Shown: positions 24,825-35,278 of the stretch, piece by piece
Position numbering within the stretch: the first letter of the stretch is position 1
Layout: the number at the start of each line of letters is the position of its first letter
Origin: BJ22 sp031405895
Lineage (GTDB): Bacteria; Planctomycetota; Planctomycetia; Pirellulales; Pirellulaceae
Length of the DNA stretch: 41,892 nucleotides
Assembly: GCA_031405895.1 (NCBI GenBank)
Contig: JANOFL010000092.1
Span: 1 to 41,892, forward strand
Direction of reading: 5' to 3'
Position numbers and translations under genes: made by a program
Notes under the pieces: model-generated
Seen by the model: the letters and a program-made list of their open reading frames with translations, nothing else
Told to the model about the DNA's origin: nothing
Database searches by the model: none

Positions 24825-24862
24825 GGTCAATCTCGCTGGCAAATGATCGAATTCCCGGCGCG

Positions 24863-25351
24863 TCAGCCCGCTGCAGGAGCCGGCACACACCACCAGTAGA
24901 GTACCAGATAGACCAGCACGCCCGTCACTGAAACGTAGAGCCAGACCGGAAACGTGATCCTGGCAAGCCGCTTGTGCGCCGTCCGGCGGTCGCGGAGCGC
25001 GAGCACGATCGTGGCAATCGCCAGGAACGGAACCGTGACCGCAAGCAGCACATGCGAGGCAAGCAGGATGTAATAAGGCACCGCCCAGGCTGGATAGGCA
25101 CTGCGCGGAAACGGAGTATCGCCATGAATAGCCTTGTGGGCGAGGTAGCAGCCCAGAAACGCACAGGAAACCGCGAACGCCGCCAACATCACGTTGCGAT
25201 GGGCCCGCTCGCGACCTGCCTTGATCAGCAGCAAACCGGTGACCAGCAACACCGTGGCCAGCAGATTCAGCGAGGCGTTCACATGCGGCAGCACCGATTC
25301 CATGGCGACCGTCTCGGGCAATGCGGCACCCACCAGTTCAGTCATTGACAT
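24863..25351 (-). CDS. DUF420 membrane protein, cytochrome oxidase assembly
   Basis: A 162-residue protein with four transmembrane helices (about 27-46, 52-75, 88-118 and 127-150). Conserved His residues are in LPHVN, AHRNVM, LAHKAIHG, ASHVLLA and AHKRLAR, the pattern of DUF420 proteins. This family occurs in aa3 oxidase clusters and is linked to oxidase maturation. Its reading frame begins 14 bases before the Sco gene ends, so translational coupling is likely. ATG 25351 and ATG 25345 are equally possible starts. Confidence 0.9.
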   Translation of the reverse strand: MSMTELVGAALPETVAMESVLPHVNASLNLLATVLLVTGLLLIKAGRERAHRNVMLAAFAVSCAFLGCYLAHKAIHGDTPFPRSAYPAWAVPYYILLASHVLLAVTVPFLAIATIVLALRDRRTAHKRLARITFPVWLYVSVTGVLVYLVLYWWCVPAPAAG

Positions 25352-26588
25352 TCACCGCTGCAACTTCACTTTCGCCGGGAGCCACTTCGAGGTTGAGCTG
25401 CCGGATCAGCTCGAGCATCCGCGCCTCGTCGGCCGGATCGCTCCAGTCAAAATCTCCCCGCACGCGGTGCCACTGGTCGACCACATACAGCCGCGAGGAG
25501 TGGTGCGCGCCGGAAAAATCCGTCCGGAAAAACTCCGTGCCCACCCGCCGGACGAATTTCTCTCCGCCCGTCAAAAAAGTCCACCGGGCCGGATCCGCAC
25601 CGAGTTTGCCCGCGACATCACGCAACACTTCGGGCCTGTCATGCGCGGGATCCGTGGTGATGCTGACCAGATCAAAGGCCCCTGCGTCGGCCCGCGACAG
25701 CAGTCCCGACAGATACTGGTTTTGCCTCACGCAAACGTCGGGGCAGCGCGAGAAAAAGAAGCTGGCGACCCAGACCCGACCGGTCCGGTCGCGCGAAAAC
25801 CACTTCGCCCCGTTCTGGTCGGTCAGCTCAAACTCGCGCAGCCACTTGACGACGTCCCAGTCAACTGGCCGGGACTCGGCAAGACTGTTGCGGGTCCGCA
25901 CGATCGCTTCCAGCGGAACGGCCTTTTCCTCGACCAATGCCCGGGCCGTTTCGACAAACCGCTTCGTCTCGTCCGGATCGTCCCAGCGGAACCGGTCGCG
26001 GTAGCGGCCCCATTTGTCGACCAGCACGATGTTGTCGGTGTGAACTTCCTTGGCAATGGTCAGCCGCAAGCCATGTTCGCCCAGCTCCTCAATCCGGTGC
26101 AAGGGTCCGGTCAACATCTCCCAGCGCGGAGGAACAGCTCCAAAATCCTCAGCGTATCTGGCCAGGACTTCCGGCTGGTCAACCTCGGGATCCACCGAGA
26201 CACCGACAAAGGTGACTGGCACGTCTTTCAGCAATCCATTCAGCCGTTCAATTTGCCGGTTCAGATCGCGGCAGATCCCCGGGCAGGTTGAAAAGAAAAA
26301 ATAGATCGCATGGACGCCGCCGCGCAGCTTGCGCGAATCGAACTCATCGCCTGCCTGGTTGACCAGCTCGTAGTCCGGCACATCGGGCAGATGTTTCCAG
26401 GGCACGTCGACCAGGACCGCGCCGCTTGAGTTCGCCGGCTCGATTTCGACCGGAACCTCAGCGCCAACCTTCGGAGGAGGGGCCTCGGCCTTCAGCCGGT
26501 TCTGGTATTGCTGGCGCAGGATCAGGGTGAGTGCCACCGCTACAGCGGCCCACACCAGTACCGGCAGCAGCCGTCGGGCAGGATGCAT
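25338..26588 (-). CDS. Tandem two-domain Sco1/SenC copper chaperone
   Basis: A 416-residue protein with an N-terminal membrane anchor (~8-25) followed by two complete Sco thioredoxin-like domains facing the periplasm. Domain 1 has FFSTCPGICRDLN (Cys102, Cys106) with distal His183 in EVHTDN. Domain 2 has FFSRCPDVCVRQN (Cys282, Cys286) with His362/363 in SGAHHSSR. CxxxC plus one His are the copper ligands in Sco proteins that load the CuA site of CoxB, so each half should bind copper. Sco proteins normally have one domain of ~200 residues. ATG 26588 is favoured because TTGGAG lies 8 bases upstream; ATG 26594 is an alternative. A dispersed repeat separates it from coxC. Confidence 0.92.
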   Translation of the reverse strand: MHPARRLLPVLVWAAVAVALTLILRQQYQNRLKAEAPPPKVGAEVPVEIEPANSSGAVLVDVPWKHLPDVPDYELVNQAGDEFDSRKLRGGVHAIYFFFSTCPGICRDLNRQIERLNGLLKDVPVTFVGVSVDPEVDQPEVLARYAEDFGAVPPRWEMLTGPLHRIEELGEHGLRLTIAKEVHTDNIVLVDKWGRYRDRFRWDDPDETKRFVETARALVEEKAVPLEAIVRTRNSLAESRPVDWDVVKWLREFELTDQNGAKWFSRDRTGRVWVASFFFSRCPDVCVRQNQYLSGLLSRADAGAFDLVSITTDPAHDRPEVLRDVAGKLGADPARWTFLTGGEKFVRRVGTEFFRTDFSGAHHSSRLYVVDQWHRVRGDFDWSDPADEARMLELIRQLNLEVAPGESEVAAVNVND

Positions 26589-26628
26589 CACCATTTCTCC
26601 AATCCAATCACAGCTTCCGATAACTGGA

Positions 26629-26654
26629 CCTTGCTTGCGCTGCGGGCTGGTAAT
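26629..26654 (-). repeat. Dispersed repeat R1, copy 5
   Basis: An R1 copy read in reverse (CTTGCTTGCGCTGCGGGCTG plus flanks). It lies in the 86-base gap between coxC and the Sco gene, at a place where a small oxidase subunit IV gene is often found in other clusters. Confidence 0.85.
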
Positions 26655-26674
26655 GACCGAATTCCGGGCCGGCC

Positions 26675-27922
26675 TCAAAAATAGACGACTGCGAATATTA
26701 CCAGCCAGACCGCATCGACAAAGTGCCAGTAACGGGCGCTGTTTTCAACGGCCGCCCGCCACCAGGCGGACTCCGGCGCAACCAGCAGCCACGCCCAGAC
26801 CAGCAATCCGCCGACCACATGCACGGCGTGCATTCCGGTCAACAGCAACCAGGTCGACATCCATGCCGGCCCGCCCGGGATCGCGACGGGCAAGCCAAGC
26901 CCCAGCTCCCTGTTCAGCCCCCGGTCCATCAGCGGGACAGACCGGGCCAATGCCGCAAGCCGTTGCCTGATCGCGACCAGCTCGCCGTTGATTTCGGTCA
27001 ACTCCAGCGTTACGACGGCCGCTTCAGCTTTTTGGGCGGCCGCGTCGGGGCTGACCTTGTCGACGGAATTGTCGATCGCAGCAAGTTCAGCCTGCAGAGA
27101 CTTCAGTTTCTCCGTTCGCAAAACCTGAAGCTCCGCCAGCTGGATTTCGTGCATCGTCAGCGATTTCCTTTCTGCCGCCAAGCCTGTTTTGGCCGCCTCA
27201 ACATCGTGCGGCGGGAAAATCATGGCCGACAGGTTGTGATACAAGGCTCGCCGTTCTGTGTCATTGTTCGTGCGACCGGCCTGTCGCGCCGTCCATCCCG
27301 CCAATCCTTGTTGAATCAAAAGCACGTCGCCGGTGGCACTCGCCAGTTCCTCTCCCCTGCGCGCAGGACTGTCAGATGCACCGGATTCCGGCCGGGCGGC
27401 TGTCAACGGCTGGTTCGCCCCGAGCTCGCGCAGCCTTTCCAATACATCCGAAACATACTGGGCATCGGCCACGCCGCTGACACCAGGCCTTAAACCCGCC
27501 CCGATCAGTCCCAACGCCTGCTTTTCCCGAAACTCAAATGCCTTGATTGCAAGGAACACTCCGCCAAGGAGCATGGTGCTTACGATCCAGATCCGGCCAC
27601 GGCCGGCCTGGAATGATTCCGCACGTCGCGTTGCCTGCCACGCAGTCCAGCCACTGGCCAGCAGCACCAGCGTATTGAGCAACCCGATGGGCCACTTCGC
27701 ATGCATCGTTTCCGCGGTCGGCCATGAACTGCCGGCCGAGAACCGCAGCACCAGCCACGCCCCAATCAGCGCGGCAAAGAGCATGAACTCGGTTGTGAGA
27801 AACAGCCAGATGCCCAGCGTGCCGTTGGCGACCGGCACAGCAGCCTGGGGATTCAGCCCGGCCAAAATGTCATCCGGTTGACCTCGTGTGACCGCAACAG
27901 CCGTGGAATCACCTGCTGCCAT
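26675..27922 (-). CDS. ctaE: Cytochrome c oxidase subunit III with a very large internal insertion
   Basis: A 415-residue CoxC-type protein. The conserved membrane core is present: WLFLTTEFMLFAALIGAW (39-56), LNTLVLLASGWTAW (82-95), GGVFLAIKAFEF (120-131), LLTGMHAVHVVGGLLVWAWL (360-379), and the final RYWHFVDAVWLVIFAVVYF (397-415). Between the GGVFLAIKAFEF helix and the LTGMHAVHV helix lie ~200 extra residues (about 140-345), hydrophilic with heptad-like helices (residues ~245-325 rich in Ala, Glu, Leu, Lys). A short loop is usual there. ATG 27922 is one base after the ctaB stop. Subunit III supports proton uptake and stability of the oxidase. Confidence 0.92.
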   Translation of the reverse strand: MAAGDSTAVAVTRGQPDDILAGLNPQAAVPVANGTLGIWLFLTTEFMLFAALIGAWLVLRFSAGSSWPTAETMHAKWPIGLLNTLVLLASGWTAWQATRRAESFQAGRGRIWIVSTMLLGGVFLAIKAFEFREKQALGLIGAGLRPGVSGVADAQYVSDVLERLRELGANQPLTAARPESGASDSPARRGEELASATGDVLLIQQGLAGWTARQAGRTNNDTERRALYHNLSAMIFPPHDVEAAKTGLAAERKSLTMHEIQLAELQVLRTEKLKSLQAELAAIDNSVDKVSPDAAAQKAEAAVVTLELTEINGELVAIRQRLAALARSVPLMDRGLNRELGLGLPVAIPGGPAWMSTWLLLTGMHAVHVVGGLLVWAWLLVAPESAWWRAAVENSARYWHFVDAVWLVIFAVVYF

Positions 27923-27923
27923 G

Positions 27924-28850
27924 TCAGGGCCGCCCTGTCGCGCAGGCCAGCGTCACGAGCGCGGCCATGTAGAGCGGCAGGTAGATGACCGAAGTCCGCA
28001 ACAACTTGCGCGCTGTCAACCGGTCGGGCTGTCGGGAAAACCGCACCGCTGCCAGCAGGTACCAGACACCCAACAGCGCGGCGACGCCTGCAAACGCCAC
28101 CGGCAACCAGCCGCCGCGAAAAGTCAATAGCGGCCCGAGGCTGACGAGGAGCGTGAACAGTGCCCAGGCGATCGCCTTTCGCCCTGCCGCTCGTCCGGTC
28201 GGTTCAACCACCGTGATCATCTTCAGCCCACCCGCTGCATAGTCGTCGCGGTAGAGCCAGGCGATCGCCATGAAATGCGGAAACTGCCAGCCGACGAGGA
28301 GCGCGAAGAACGACCAGTCAGCGGCGGACAACATCGAGTTGCCCGCGAGCGATCCAGCCATCACCGGCAACGCGCCGGCGATCGCGCCGACTTCCGTGTT
28401 CCAGACCGTCCGGGACTTGAGCGGCGTGTAGACCAGCACATAGAGCAGCCAGGTCCCCGCCGCGACCAGGAACACGACCGGCCGCGTCGTCGCCAGCAGA
28501 TAGCCCAGTCCGATCCCGAGCGTGATCGCCGCGAAGCCGGCCACTTCGCCAGCCTTGAGCCGCTGGTCGGGCAGGGGACGGCCCGCCGTCCGGGGCATCA
28601 GGAAATCGGTGTACCGCTCGAGGTACATGTTGGCCGCGTTGCCACTGGCCGCGACGAAGAACATTCCCAGTGCGACATTCAGCACGGCCAGTACACCCGG
28701 CGCGCCGCCCGCCGCGACCACCGCCGCTGCGGCAATCGTCAACAGGACCATCGTCGCGATCCGCGGCTTGGTCAGCTCGTGAAAAGCCTTGACCCGCGCC
28801 CGCCAGGGAACCGCACCAGGTTGGACGTCGCCCGACACTGCCGTGTCCAT
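27924..28850 (-). CDS. ctaB: Heme O synthase (protoheme IX farnesyltransferase)
   Basis: A 308-residue UbiA-family prenyltransferase with about eight to nine transmembrane helices that adds farnesyl to heme B, giving heme O for CtaA. The first polyprenyl/Mg-binding loop region NAANMYLERYTDFLMPRTAG (71-90) carries the PRTxxRPLP continuation typical of CtaB. The first Asp of the usual D-x-x-x-D is Glu here. The second loop around FPHFMAIAWLYRDDYAAGG is intact. ATG 28850 was chosen; a TTG three codons upstream is unlikely. It sits between ctaA and coxC, 59 bases after ctaA. Confidence 0.95.
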   Translation of the reverse strand: MDTAVSGDVQPGAVPWRARVKAFHELTKPRIATMVLLTIAAAAVVAAGGAPGVLAVLNVALGMFFVAASGNAANMYLERYTDFLMPRTAGRPLPDQRLKAGEVAGFAAITLGIGLGYLLATTRPVVFLVAAGTWLLYVLVYTPLKSRTVWNTEVGAIAGALPVMAGSLAGNSMLSAADWSFFALLVGWQFPHFMAIAWLYRDDYAAGGLKMITVVEPTGRAAGRKAIAWALFTLLVSLGPLLTFRGGWLPVAFAGVAALLGVWYLLAAVRFSRQPDRLTARKLLRTSVIYLPLYMAALVTLACATGRP

Positions 28851-28909
28851 CGGTTTCAAAACTCAGCTGTTTGGATCACCGCCGGCCGGCTGCTGGTATC
28901 CGCGCCCGG

Positions 28910-29904
28910 CTACACCATTTGGGGCGGCCGCGAGGTCCGCCACAACCGCAACGCCACGACGGTCCAGATCGCCACGATCAGCGAACCGGTGACCACATGC
29001 AACGTTACCAGATTCGATTGCAAAAACGTCCGTTCGGGGATGGTCCAGGCTGCGGCAAATTCCCACTGGTCCATCCACGCCGGCCAGCCGTATTTCACGA
29101 CCCAGGTCGTCAACCCCAGCCCAAACTGCGTCAGCACCAGCAACAGGGCCAGCATCAGCGGCCAGCGCAGGCCAGTGCCGCGAAACCGGGGAAGGCAACT
29201 GGCGAGGGCAAACAGGCCCGTGCCGCCCAGCACAACCAGCGCCCCCGCCACATGCAGCCAGACCAGCAGCGCGAACCCCGTCGGCGCTCCCTGCTCGGGC
29301 ATGTGTCGCAGCAAAGTCCCCAGCACCAGCTGAAGGAAGCTGCCGGCCAGCATCGACAGGGCCAGAACATGCAGAATGCCACCGCAGACGAACGGCCGCG
29401 GCAAGCCGGCCCTGCGCAGCCACCAGCGGCTGGTCAGCACGGCGAAGCCACACGCCGCTGCGAAGAACGCCGGCCCCACACACCCATGCACCTGGGCGAA
29501 TGTCCGGCTGTCCTGCAACACACGCACTCCGCCCAGTGTCCCCTGCACAATCACAAGCACCAACAAGGCCACCGCATACCAGCGCAGCGTCCGGTCGGCA
29601 GTCGTCCGCCAGGTCACCACGACCAGCAGGATCGACCAGATGCCAGCCAGCGAACCGAGCAGCCGGTGGCCATGTTCGATCTTGAGATCAAACGGCCCCG
29701 CCAGCCAGTCATAGACCGGATAGGCGAACATGTTGTAGCCAAAGGTGTTCGGCCAGTCGGGGACCGCCATCCCGGCGTCCCAGGTCGTGACCAGTCCGCC
29801 CATCCAGATCAGCGGAAAGGCGGTCAGTCCCAGCAGCACTGCCACGCGGTGCGGCCAGCGGCTCGCAAGTGCGGGCCAGTTTTCGCGCGCTGGTTCCAGA
29901 GTGG

Positions 29905-29908
<4 letters not shown>
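28910..29908 (-). CDS. ctaA: Heme A synthase
   Basis: A 332-residue COX15/CtaA protein with eight transmembrane helices in two four-helix halves, converting heme O to heme A. Heme-ligand His residues are visible: His79/His81 in IEHGHRLLGS, His141 in AQVHGC, His219 in WLHVAGA and His304 in TLHVVTGS. Its ATG overlaps the coxA stop (ATGA, 29905-29908), so the two are translationally coupled. Together with ctaB it makes the operon self-sufficient for heme A. Confidence 0.95.
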
Positions 29909-31630
<1,722 letters not shown>

Positions 31631-31638
<8 letters not shown>

Positions 31639-32524
31639 CCGACACCTCCGGGGAGAGCCGGAGGGACCATGATGACCGTAATGCGGTCAATGACGTCAAT
31701 GCGGTCAACGACGTCAATGCGGTCAATGACGTCGACAACGTCGATGAAATTGCCCCCTGCCCATTCCCGTCGCCAAAACCGGCGGCGTATGTTTCCGCCG
31801 AAACCGCCCGGATCCGGGCCTGCATCAGGTAATGCCCCCAGCCGCACAGTTCGGTGCAGACCAGTTCGACCTGGTCCCCGTTTTTCATCCGGAACCAGAC
31901 GAGCGGCGTCAGGCCGGGCACGATGTCCTGCTTCAGCCGCAACGCCGGCACACCAAAACTGTGGACCACATCGCGGGTGATCAGCTCCAGCACCACGTCG
32001 GTGTCGCCCGGCACGACCAGCTCGTTCAGCCGCACGACATCATCGGCCGTGCCTGTCACCCCATCCACTCCCGCGTGATGGAACTCCCAGTGAAACCGCT
32101 GGGCGACGACCCGGATCAGGGGCCGCCGCGGCAGGCCGCTGCCATCGCCCGCCAGCGGCTGGTCACGACGGCTCGCGTTCCAGGCGGAATACTGCGAGAG
32201 CGACAGCCAGACGAGAATCGCGGCCGGTATCAGCGTCCACAAAACCTCAAGCCAGGTGTTGTGCGACCAGCCTGCAGCTGGCTGCGAACCGCCACGCGTT
32301 CCCCGCCAGATCGCCGCCGCGAAGAACAGCCCCGTCAAGGCCAGGACCACGCCAACCACGATGTGCAACAGATTGACCAGCCGGTCGATCCCCGGCTCCG
32401 ACTGGTTCGCGTTGACCGGCAACCAGAGCCTTCCGAACGGCGAGAGACCCATCGCGGCCATTGCGAACGACCCGATCACCACGACCGGCAGCGCGAGAAA
32501 GAGCAGGCTCCAGCCGCGATTCAT
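31631..32524 (-). CDS. ctaC: Cytochrome c oxidase subunit II with repeat-derived C-terminus
   Basis: A 297-residue protein with two N-terminal helices (~8-28 and ~50-73) and a periplasmic cupredoxin domain holding a complete CuA site: His188 (VVHSFG), Cys223, Glu225, Cys227, His231 and Met234 (CTELCGWGHYLM). No attached cytochrome c domain is present, unlike caa3 subunits. The last ~35 residues after the CuA domain include LSTSLTALTSLTALTSLTAL (263-282), encoded by three 18-bp tandem repeats, and look like a non-conserved extension. It overlaps the lipoprotein gene upstream by ATGA and coxA downstream by 8 bases. Confidence 0.95.
31644..31649 (-). promoter_or_regulatory. Shine-Dalgarno deciding the GTG start of coxA
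   Basis: GGAGGT on the minus strand lies 5 bases before GTG 31638. It is the best ribosome-binding match seen in the window and supports the GTG start although coxA overlaps coxB. Confidence 0.8.
31681..31734. repeat. Three 18-bp tandem repeats in the coxB 3' end
   Basis: ATGCGGTCAATGACGTCA is present at 31681-31698, 31699-31716 and 31717-31734 with one base changed in each of the last two. As 18 is a multiple of 3, the array adds six residues per copy to CoxB without a frameshift. Confidence 0.93.
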
Positions 32525-33774
32525 GGTTGTTTTCCCGACGATGCCGCCGCGCTCGCTTGTGTTTGCTCATAGGGCATGGCCCGGAGATGGGCGACGAGGG
32601 CCCAGATTTCTTCATCACTCAGGCTGGGTGACGAAGGCATCGGTGTCCCTTCGATGCCGTTCTCCATCCGCAAAAACAGGTCGTCGGGCGATCCACCGCC
32701 GCGATAAACGGGCAGACTGAGATTTCGTGGGCGGATTTTTCGCGGCGGCATGGCTCCGGCTTCGAGAAACGGCATCCACGTCGCCGGGTTGTCGGCCTGT
32801 ACGCCTGGGGACTTCAGCCAGTCGTTGGCCCAGTCGTCGTGGTTCTCAGTCTGCCCGTCGCCGAGTCCCGCGTCGCCATGGCACTGCACGCAGTTGGCCT
32901 TGGTGTAGAAAAGCCTGCGGCCGGTCTCGACCAGTTCGCGATAACCGGGGTCGCGCGGATCGAGGGCCGCGGGCGGGTCCGGTACGGCGGTGGCCCTTCC
33001 GCCCGGATTTTCCCAGCGGGCCAGCGTGTCTTCCTTCAGCCACTCCACCAGAAGTTCAAACATCACATCATCGAGGCCGTCTTCGGCGATCGGCGCGTCA
33101 GCCGAAACAGCCGTTTTTTCGGGGAACAAGTCCTGGCCATCCCGCCCCGCAACCTCTGACCAGAGCCGCTTTTCGTATTCACCCCGGATCGCGAGGTATT
33201 TGACGTAGTCGATCAGGGCGTCGATCTGGTCGTCGGGCAATGTGCTGAACGACGGCATTCCAGTTCCCGGTATTCCGGTCTCCAACGTCCGCCGCAAATC
33301 GTCATCGGTGGGCGGCGTCCGCAGCGGCGTGGTCTTGAACTTGAACTTGCCCAGCCGGTAGTCCCGCGGGTAGGGATTGAGCATCCCGGCCGTGGGTCCG
33401 GCTCCATCGCCTGTGATGCCGTGGCAGTGAGCACAATGCTTGCGGTAAAGCCCCACGTGCTGGTCCGTGCGATCGCTGCTGACGGCCCCTGCCGCCAACC
33501 GAAGCCGATCGAAGTTGACGACCGCTTGCGCGACCTGACCCGACTCGTCGACAAACTGTGGAAACTTCGGCTCATCTGGCGTGCCAAACAGTCCGTTCAA
33601 CAGCCGCTCAATCTGGGCCGCATACCGCGGGTCGGCCTGTTCGCCTTCAGCGAGGTTGACCCGTTCGAATTTGATCCGTTCGACCGTGTTGGGGCGAAAG
33701 GCTACCGGCGGAGAAGGCCGGCAGCCGCCCAGCAGAACGAGAAGCAGCAACACGAAATACGGCGGCGTCTTCAT
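32521..33774 (-). CDS. Diheme c-type cytochrome lipoprotein, first gene of cox operon
   Basis: A 417-residue protein with a lipoprotein signal (LLVLLGGC, acyl-Cys18). It has two cytochrome c domains: HCAHCHG (heme Cys at 114 and 117, His118) with the GTGMPSF methionine (~173), and NCVQCHG (heme Cys at 295 and 298, His299) with the GTPMPSS methionine (~379). A ~120-residue linker separates them. Such proteins sit on the membrane and can feed electrons to the CuA site. Its stop overlaps the coxB start (ATGA), so it is likely the dedicated donor of this oxidase. ATG 33774 was chosen because the signal peptide starts there. Confidence 0.93.
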   Translation of the reverse strand: MKTPPYFVLLLLVLLGGCRPSPPVAFRPNTVERIKFERVNLAEGEQADPRYAAQIERLLNGLFGTPDEPKFPQFVDESGQVAQAVVNFDRLRLAAGAVSSDRTDQHVGLYRKHCAHCHGITGDGAGPTAGMLNPYPRDYRLGKFKFKTTPLRTPPTDDDLRRTLETGIPGTGMPSFSTLPDDQIDALIDYVKYLAIRGEYEKRLWSEVAGRDGQDLFPEKTAVSADAPIAEDGLDDVMFELLVEWLKEDTLARWENPGGRATAVPDPPAALDPRDPGYRELVETGRRLFYTKANCVQCHGDAGLGDGQTENHDDWANDWLKSPGVQADNPATWMPFLEAGAMPPRKIRPRNLSLPVYRGGGSPDDLFLRMENGIEGTPMPSSPSLSDEEIWALVAHLRAMPYEQTQASAAASSGKQP

Positions 33775-34035
33775 CCTGGAGGATCGCAACGGTCAATGAT
33801 TGTAGAATCCGCTTGCAGCGGGTCTCCAACAGCTTCCGCACCGGATTCATGAAAATCCGGGACCTGGGATTTGAGATCTGAAATTTGAGATTTGAGATTT
33901 GAGATTTCAAACTCCGCAACGGCCGGCAACGGTGAACAGTTAAAGACAACTGTTTGTTCTACTCTTCCAAACCGGCAACCAGCCGCGACATGCACGCCCG
34001 CGTGACAATCTGGCCAGGCCAACGTCCGCAAACGC
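33775..34035. other. Intergenic with short A/T-rich tandem repeat
   Basis: A 261-base gap upstream of the cox operon. Positions ~33868-33910 repeat GATTTGA or TTTGAGA about five times, giving an A/T-rich tract unlike its surroundings. The cox operon promoter may lie here, but no clear -35/-10 pair was found. Confidence 0.55.
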
Positions 34036-34914
34036 CTACTTGTTGAGCGACTCGGCCGGCAGTTCCAAGACTCCGAGGTCGATCGTTTCGGCTTCTCCCA
34101 GCGTGAGTTCGATCTCGCCGCGGCGGCCCGGTTCGTGGCCTTCGATCTTCAGGTCGCGAAGGTAGCCGGCTTTCTTGTGCCAAAACTGGAATGACCAGGT
34201 ACCGGCCGGGATGTCGGGAACGGAAAACGTCCCATCGGCCGCGGAAATCGCGACGCAGGGTTCGTCGCGTACCAGAATCACCGCGTCCATCCACTTGTGA
34301 ATGTCGCAGACGACGTTGCCCGGCACCTTGTCGGCGTTTTTCAGGAACACTTCAACATCCGACAGCTGGGCAAGGTTGACGTTTTCCTCGTTGCCAAACG
34401 TGATGATGTGACAGTTGTGGCCGACCTCGTCGCTGTTGCGGAGAATCAGCTTTTCGCCGGCCCGGATCGCAACGGCGTGGGGCTCAAAGCGGCATTTCGC
34501 GTTGTCCAGCACCAGCGTCCGGGGTTCGGCGGCGGCGTAGCGCGGGTGAACCGGGACCGGCTCGTCGCCCGACAGGAGCATCATCACGAAGACGTCGCGC
34601 AACCCGTTTTCGGCATCGACCACGAGGTTGTCGTCCTTGGGCATCTGGCCGTCGATCACGCAGATGCCGGAGTCCTTGTCGACCGCTTCGTCCGGTGCGG
34701 GTGGAACTTCGCCGACGACGCGGATCTGGCCCTTTAGCGTGGCCCAGACCGGCCATTCGTCCTGGACCTGATCGGCGGGGCTTGTCGCCGCGCCGCTTTC
34801 CGGCTCCTGGCCAATGGACGCGGCCGGGCACAATCCGGTGAATGCCAGTATCAATCCGGCGACGGGCAGAATCGCCCGGTCAAGCCTTGCGAGACCAGTT
34901 TCTTGAACACGCAT
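34036..34914 (-). CDS. Exported cupredoxin-like copper protein
   Basis: A 292-residue protein with a signal peptide (hydrophobic ~15-30, cleavage near AASIGQ) and a blue-copper-like domain in its middle. LDNAKCRFEPHAV contains Cys141 and His146, DEVGHNCH contains His166 and His169, and VCDIHKWM has Cys203, His206 and Met209. The C-x2-H-x2-M pattern near the end fits a type 1 copper site, with one upstream His as further ligand. The C-terminal part (GTFSVPDIPAGTWSFQFWHK) resembles a carboxypeptidase-regulatory-like beta domain. It is the kind of protein annotated as methylamine-utilisation-like in planctomycetes. Likely periplasmic electron carrier or copper binder. It is divergent from the cytochrome c'-like gene. 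Confidence 0.82.
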   Translation of the reverse strand: MRVQETGLARLDRAILPVAGLILAFTGLCPAASIGQEPESGAATSPADQVQDEWPVWATLKGQIRVVGEVPPAPDEAVDKDSGICVIDGQMPKDDNLVVDAENGLRDVFVMMLLSGDEPVPVHPRYAAAEPRTLVLDNAKCRFEPHAVAIRAGEKLILRNSDEVGHNCHIITFGNEENVNLAQLSDVEVFLKNADKVPGNVVCDIHKWMDAVILVRDEPCVAISAADGTFSVPDIPAGTWSFQFWHKKAGYLRDLKIEGHEPGRRGEIELTLGEAETIDLGVLELPAESLNK

Positions 34915-35278
34915 CAGTCGGGGCTGCTCCCATTTTTTTCAGGTTTCAAGACGGAGGTCGCCGAAACCTGTTGGCCGGCAGGAAAACACAGCCGCCGGCT
35001 TGCCTGGCCGGGGTTCCGCATTATAGGCTGGCCGGGCCAGTGATGGGCCGGGCATCGCCATGCGGAAACTATACCGCGCGCGGCCAGATTTGATCTTGGC
35101 GAGCGGCAGGGCGTCAGCCCACCGTGTCCGTCCCACAACCTGGAGGGCTGACGTCCGGCCGCGCGCCAAAACATCTCAATTGTGGGTGGGGAGGTATACT
35201 AACGCGAAGTCCGGCGACCATCATCGAGTGTCCGATGGACGATTCTTCCGGCGCAGCCGATTCCAGCAAAACCATTAC
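34915..35278. other. Divergent intergenic region with R6 hairpin and TATACT boxes
   Basis: A 364-base region between two divergent secreted redox proteins. It carries R6 copy 2 as an inverted pair. TATACT at 35195-35200 is a possible -10 box for the rightward gene, but no good -35 lies 17 bases upstream. No gene is supported. Confidence 0.5.
35096..35170. repeat. R6 repeat copy 2, as imperfect inverted repeat
   Basis: The left arm 35096-35120 (TTGGCGAGCGGCAGGGCGTC then AGCCC) is matched by the right arm 35146-35170 (GGGCTGACGTCCGGCCGCGC then GCCAA) with three mismatches. Copy 1 at 17548-17580 has only the left arm. Confidence 0.85.

Noticed and set aside
24516..24893. Longer form of the CPxC protein starting at GTG 24893
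   Set aside because: The extra residues give an overlong, non-signal-like N-terminus; kept only as an alternative start.
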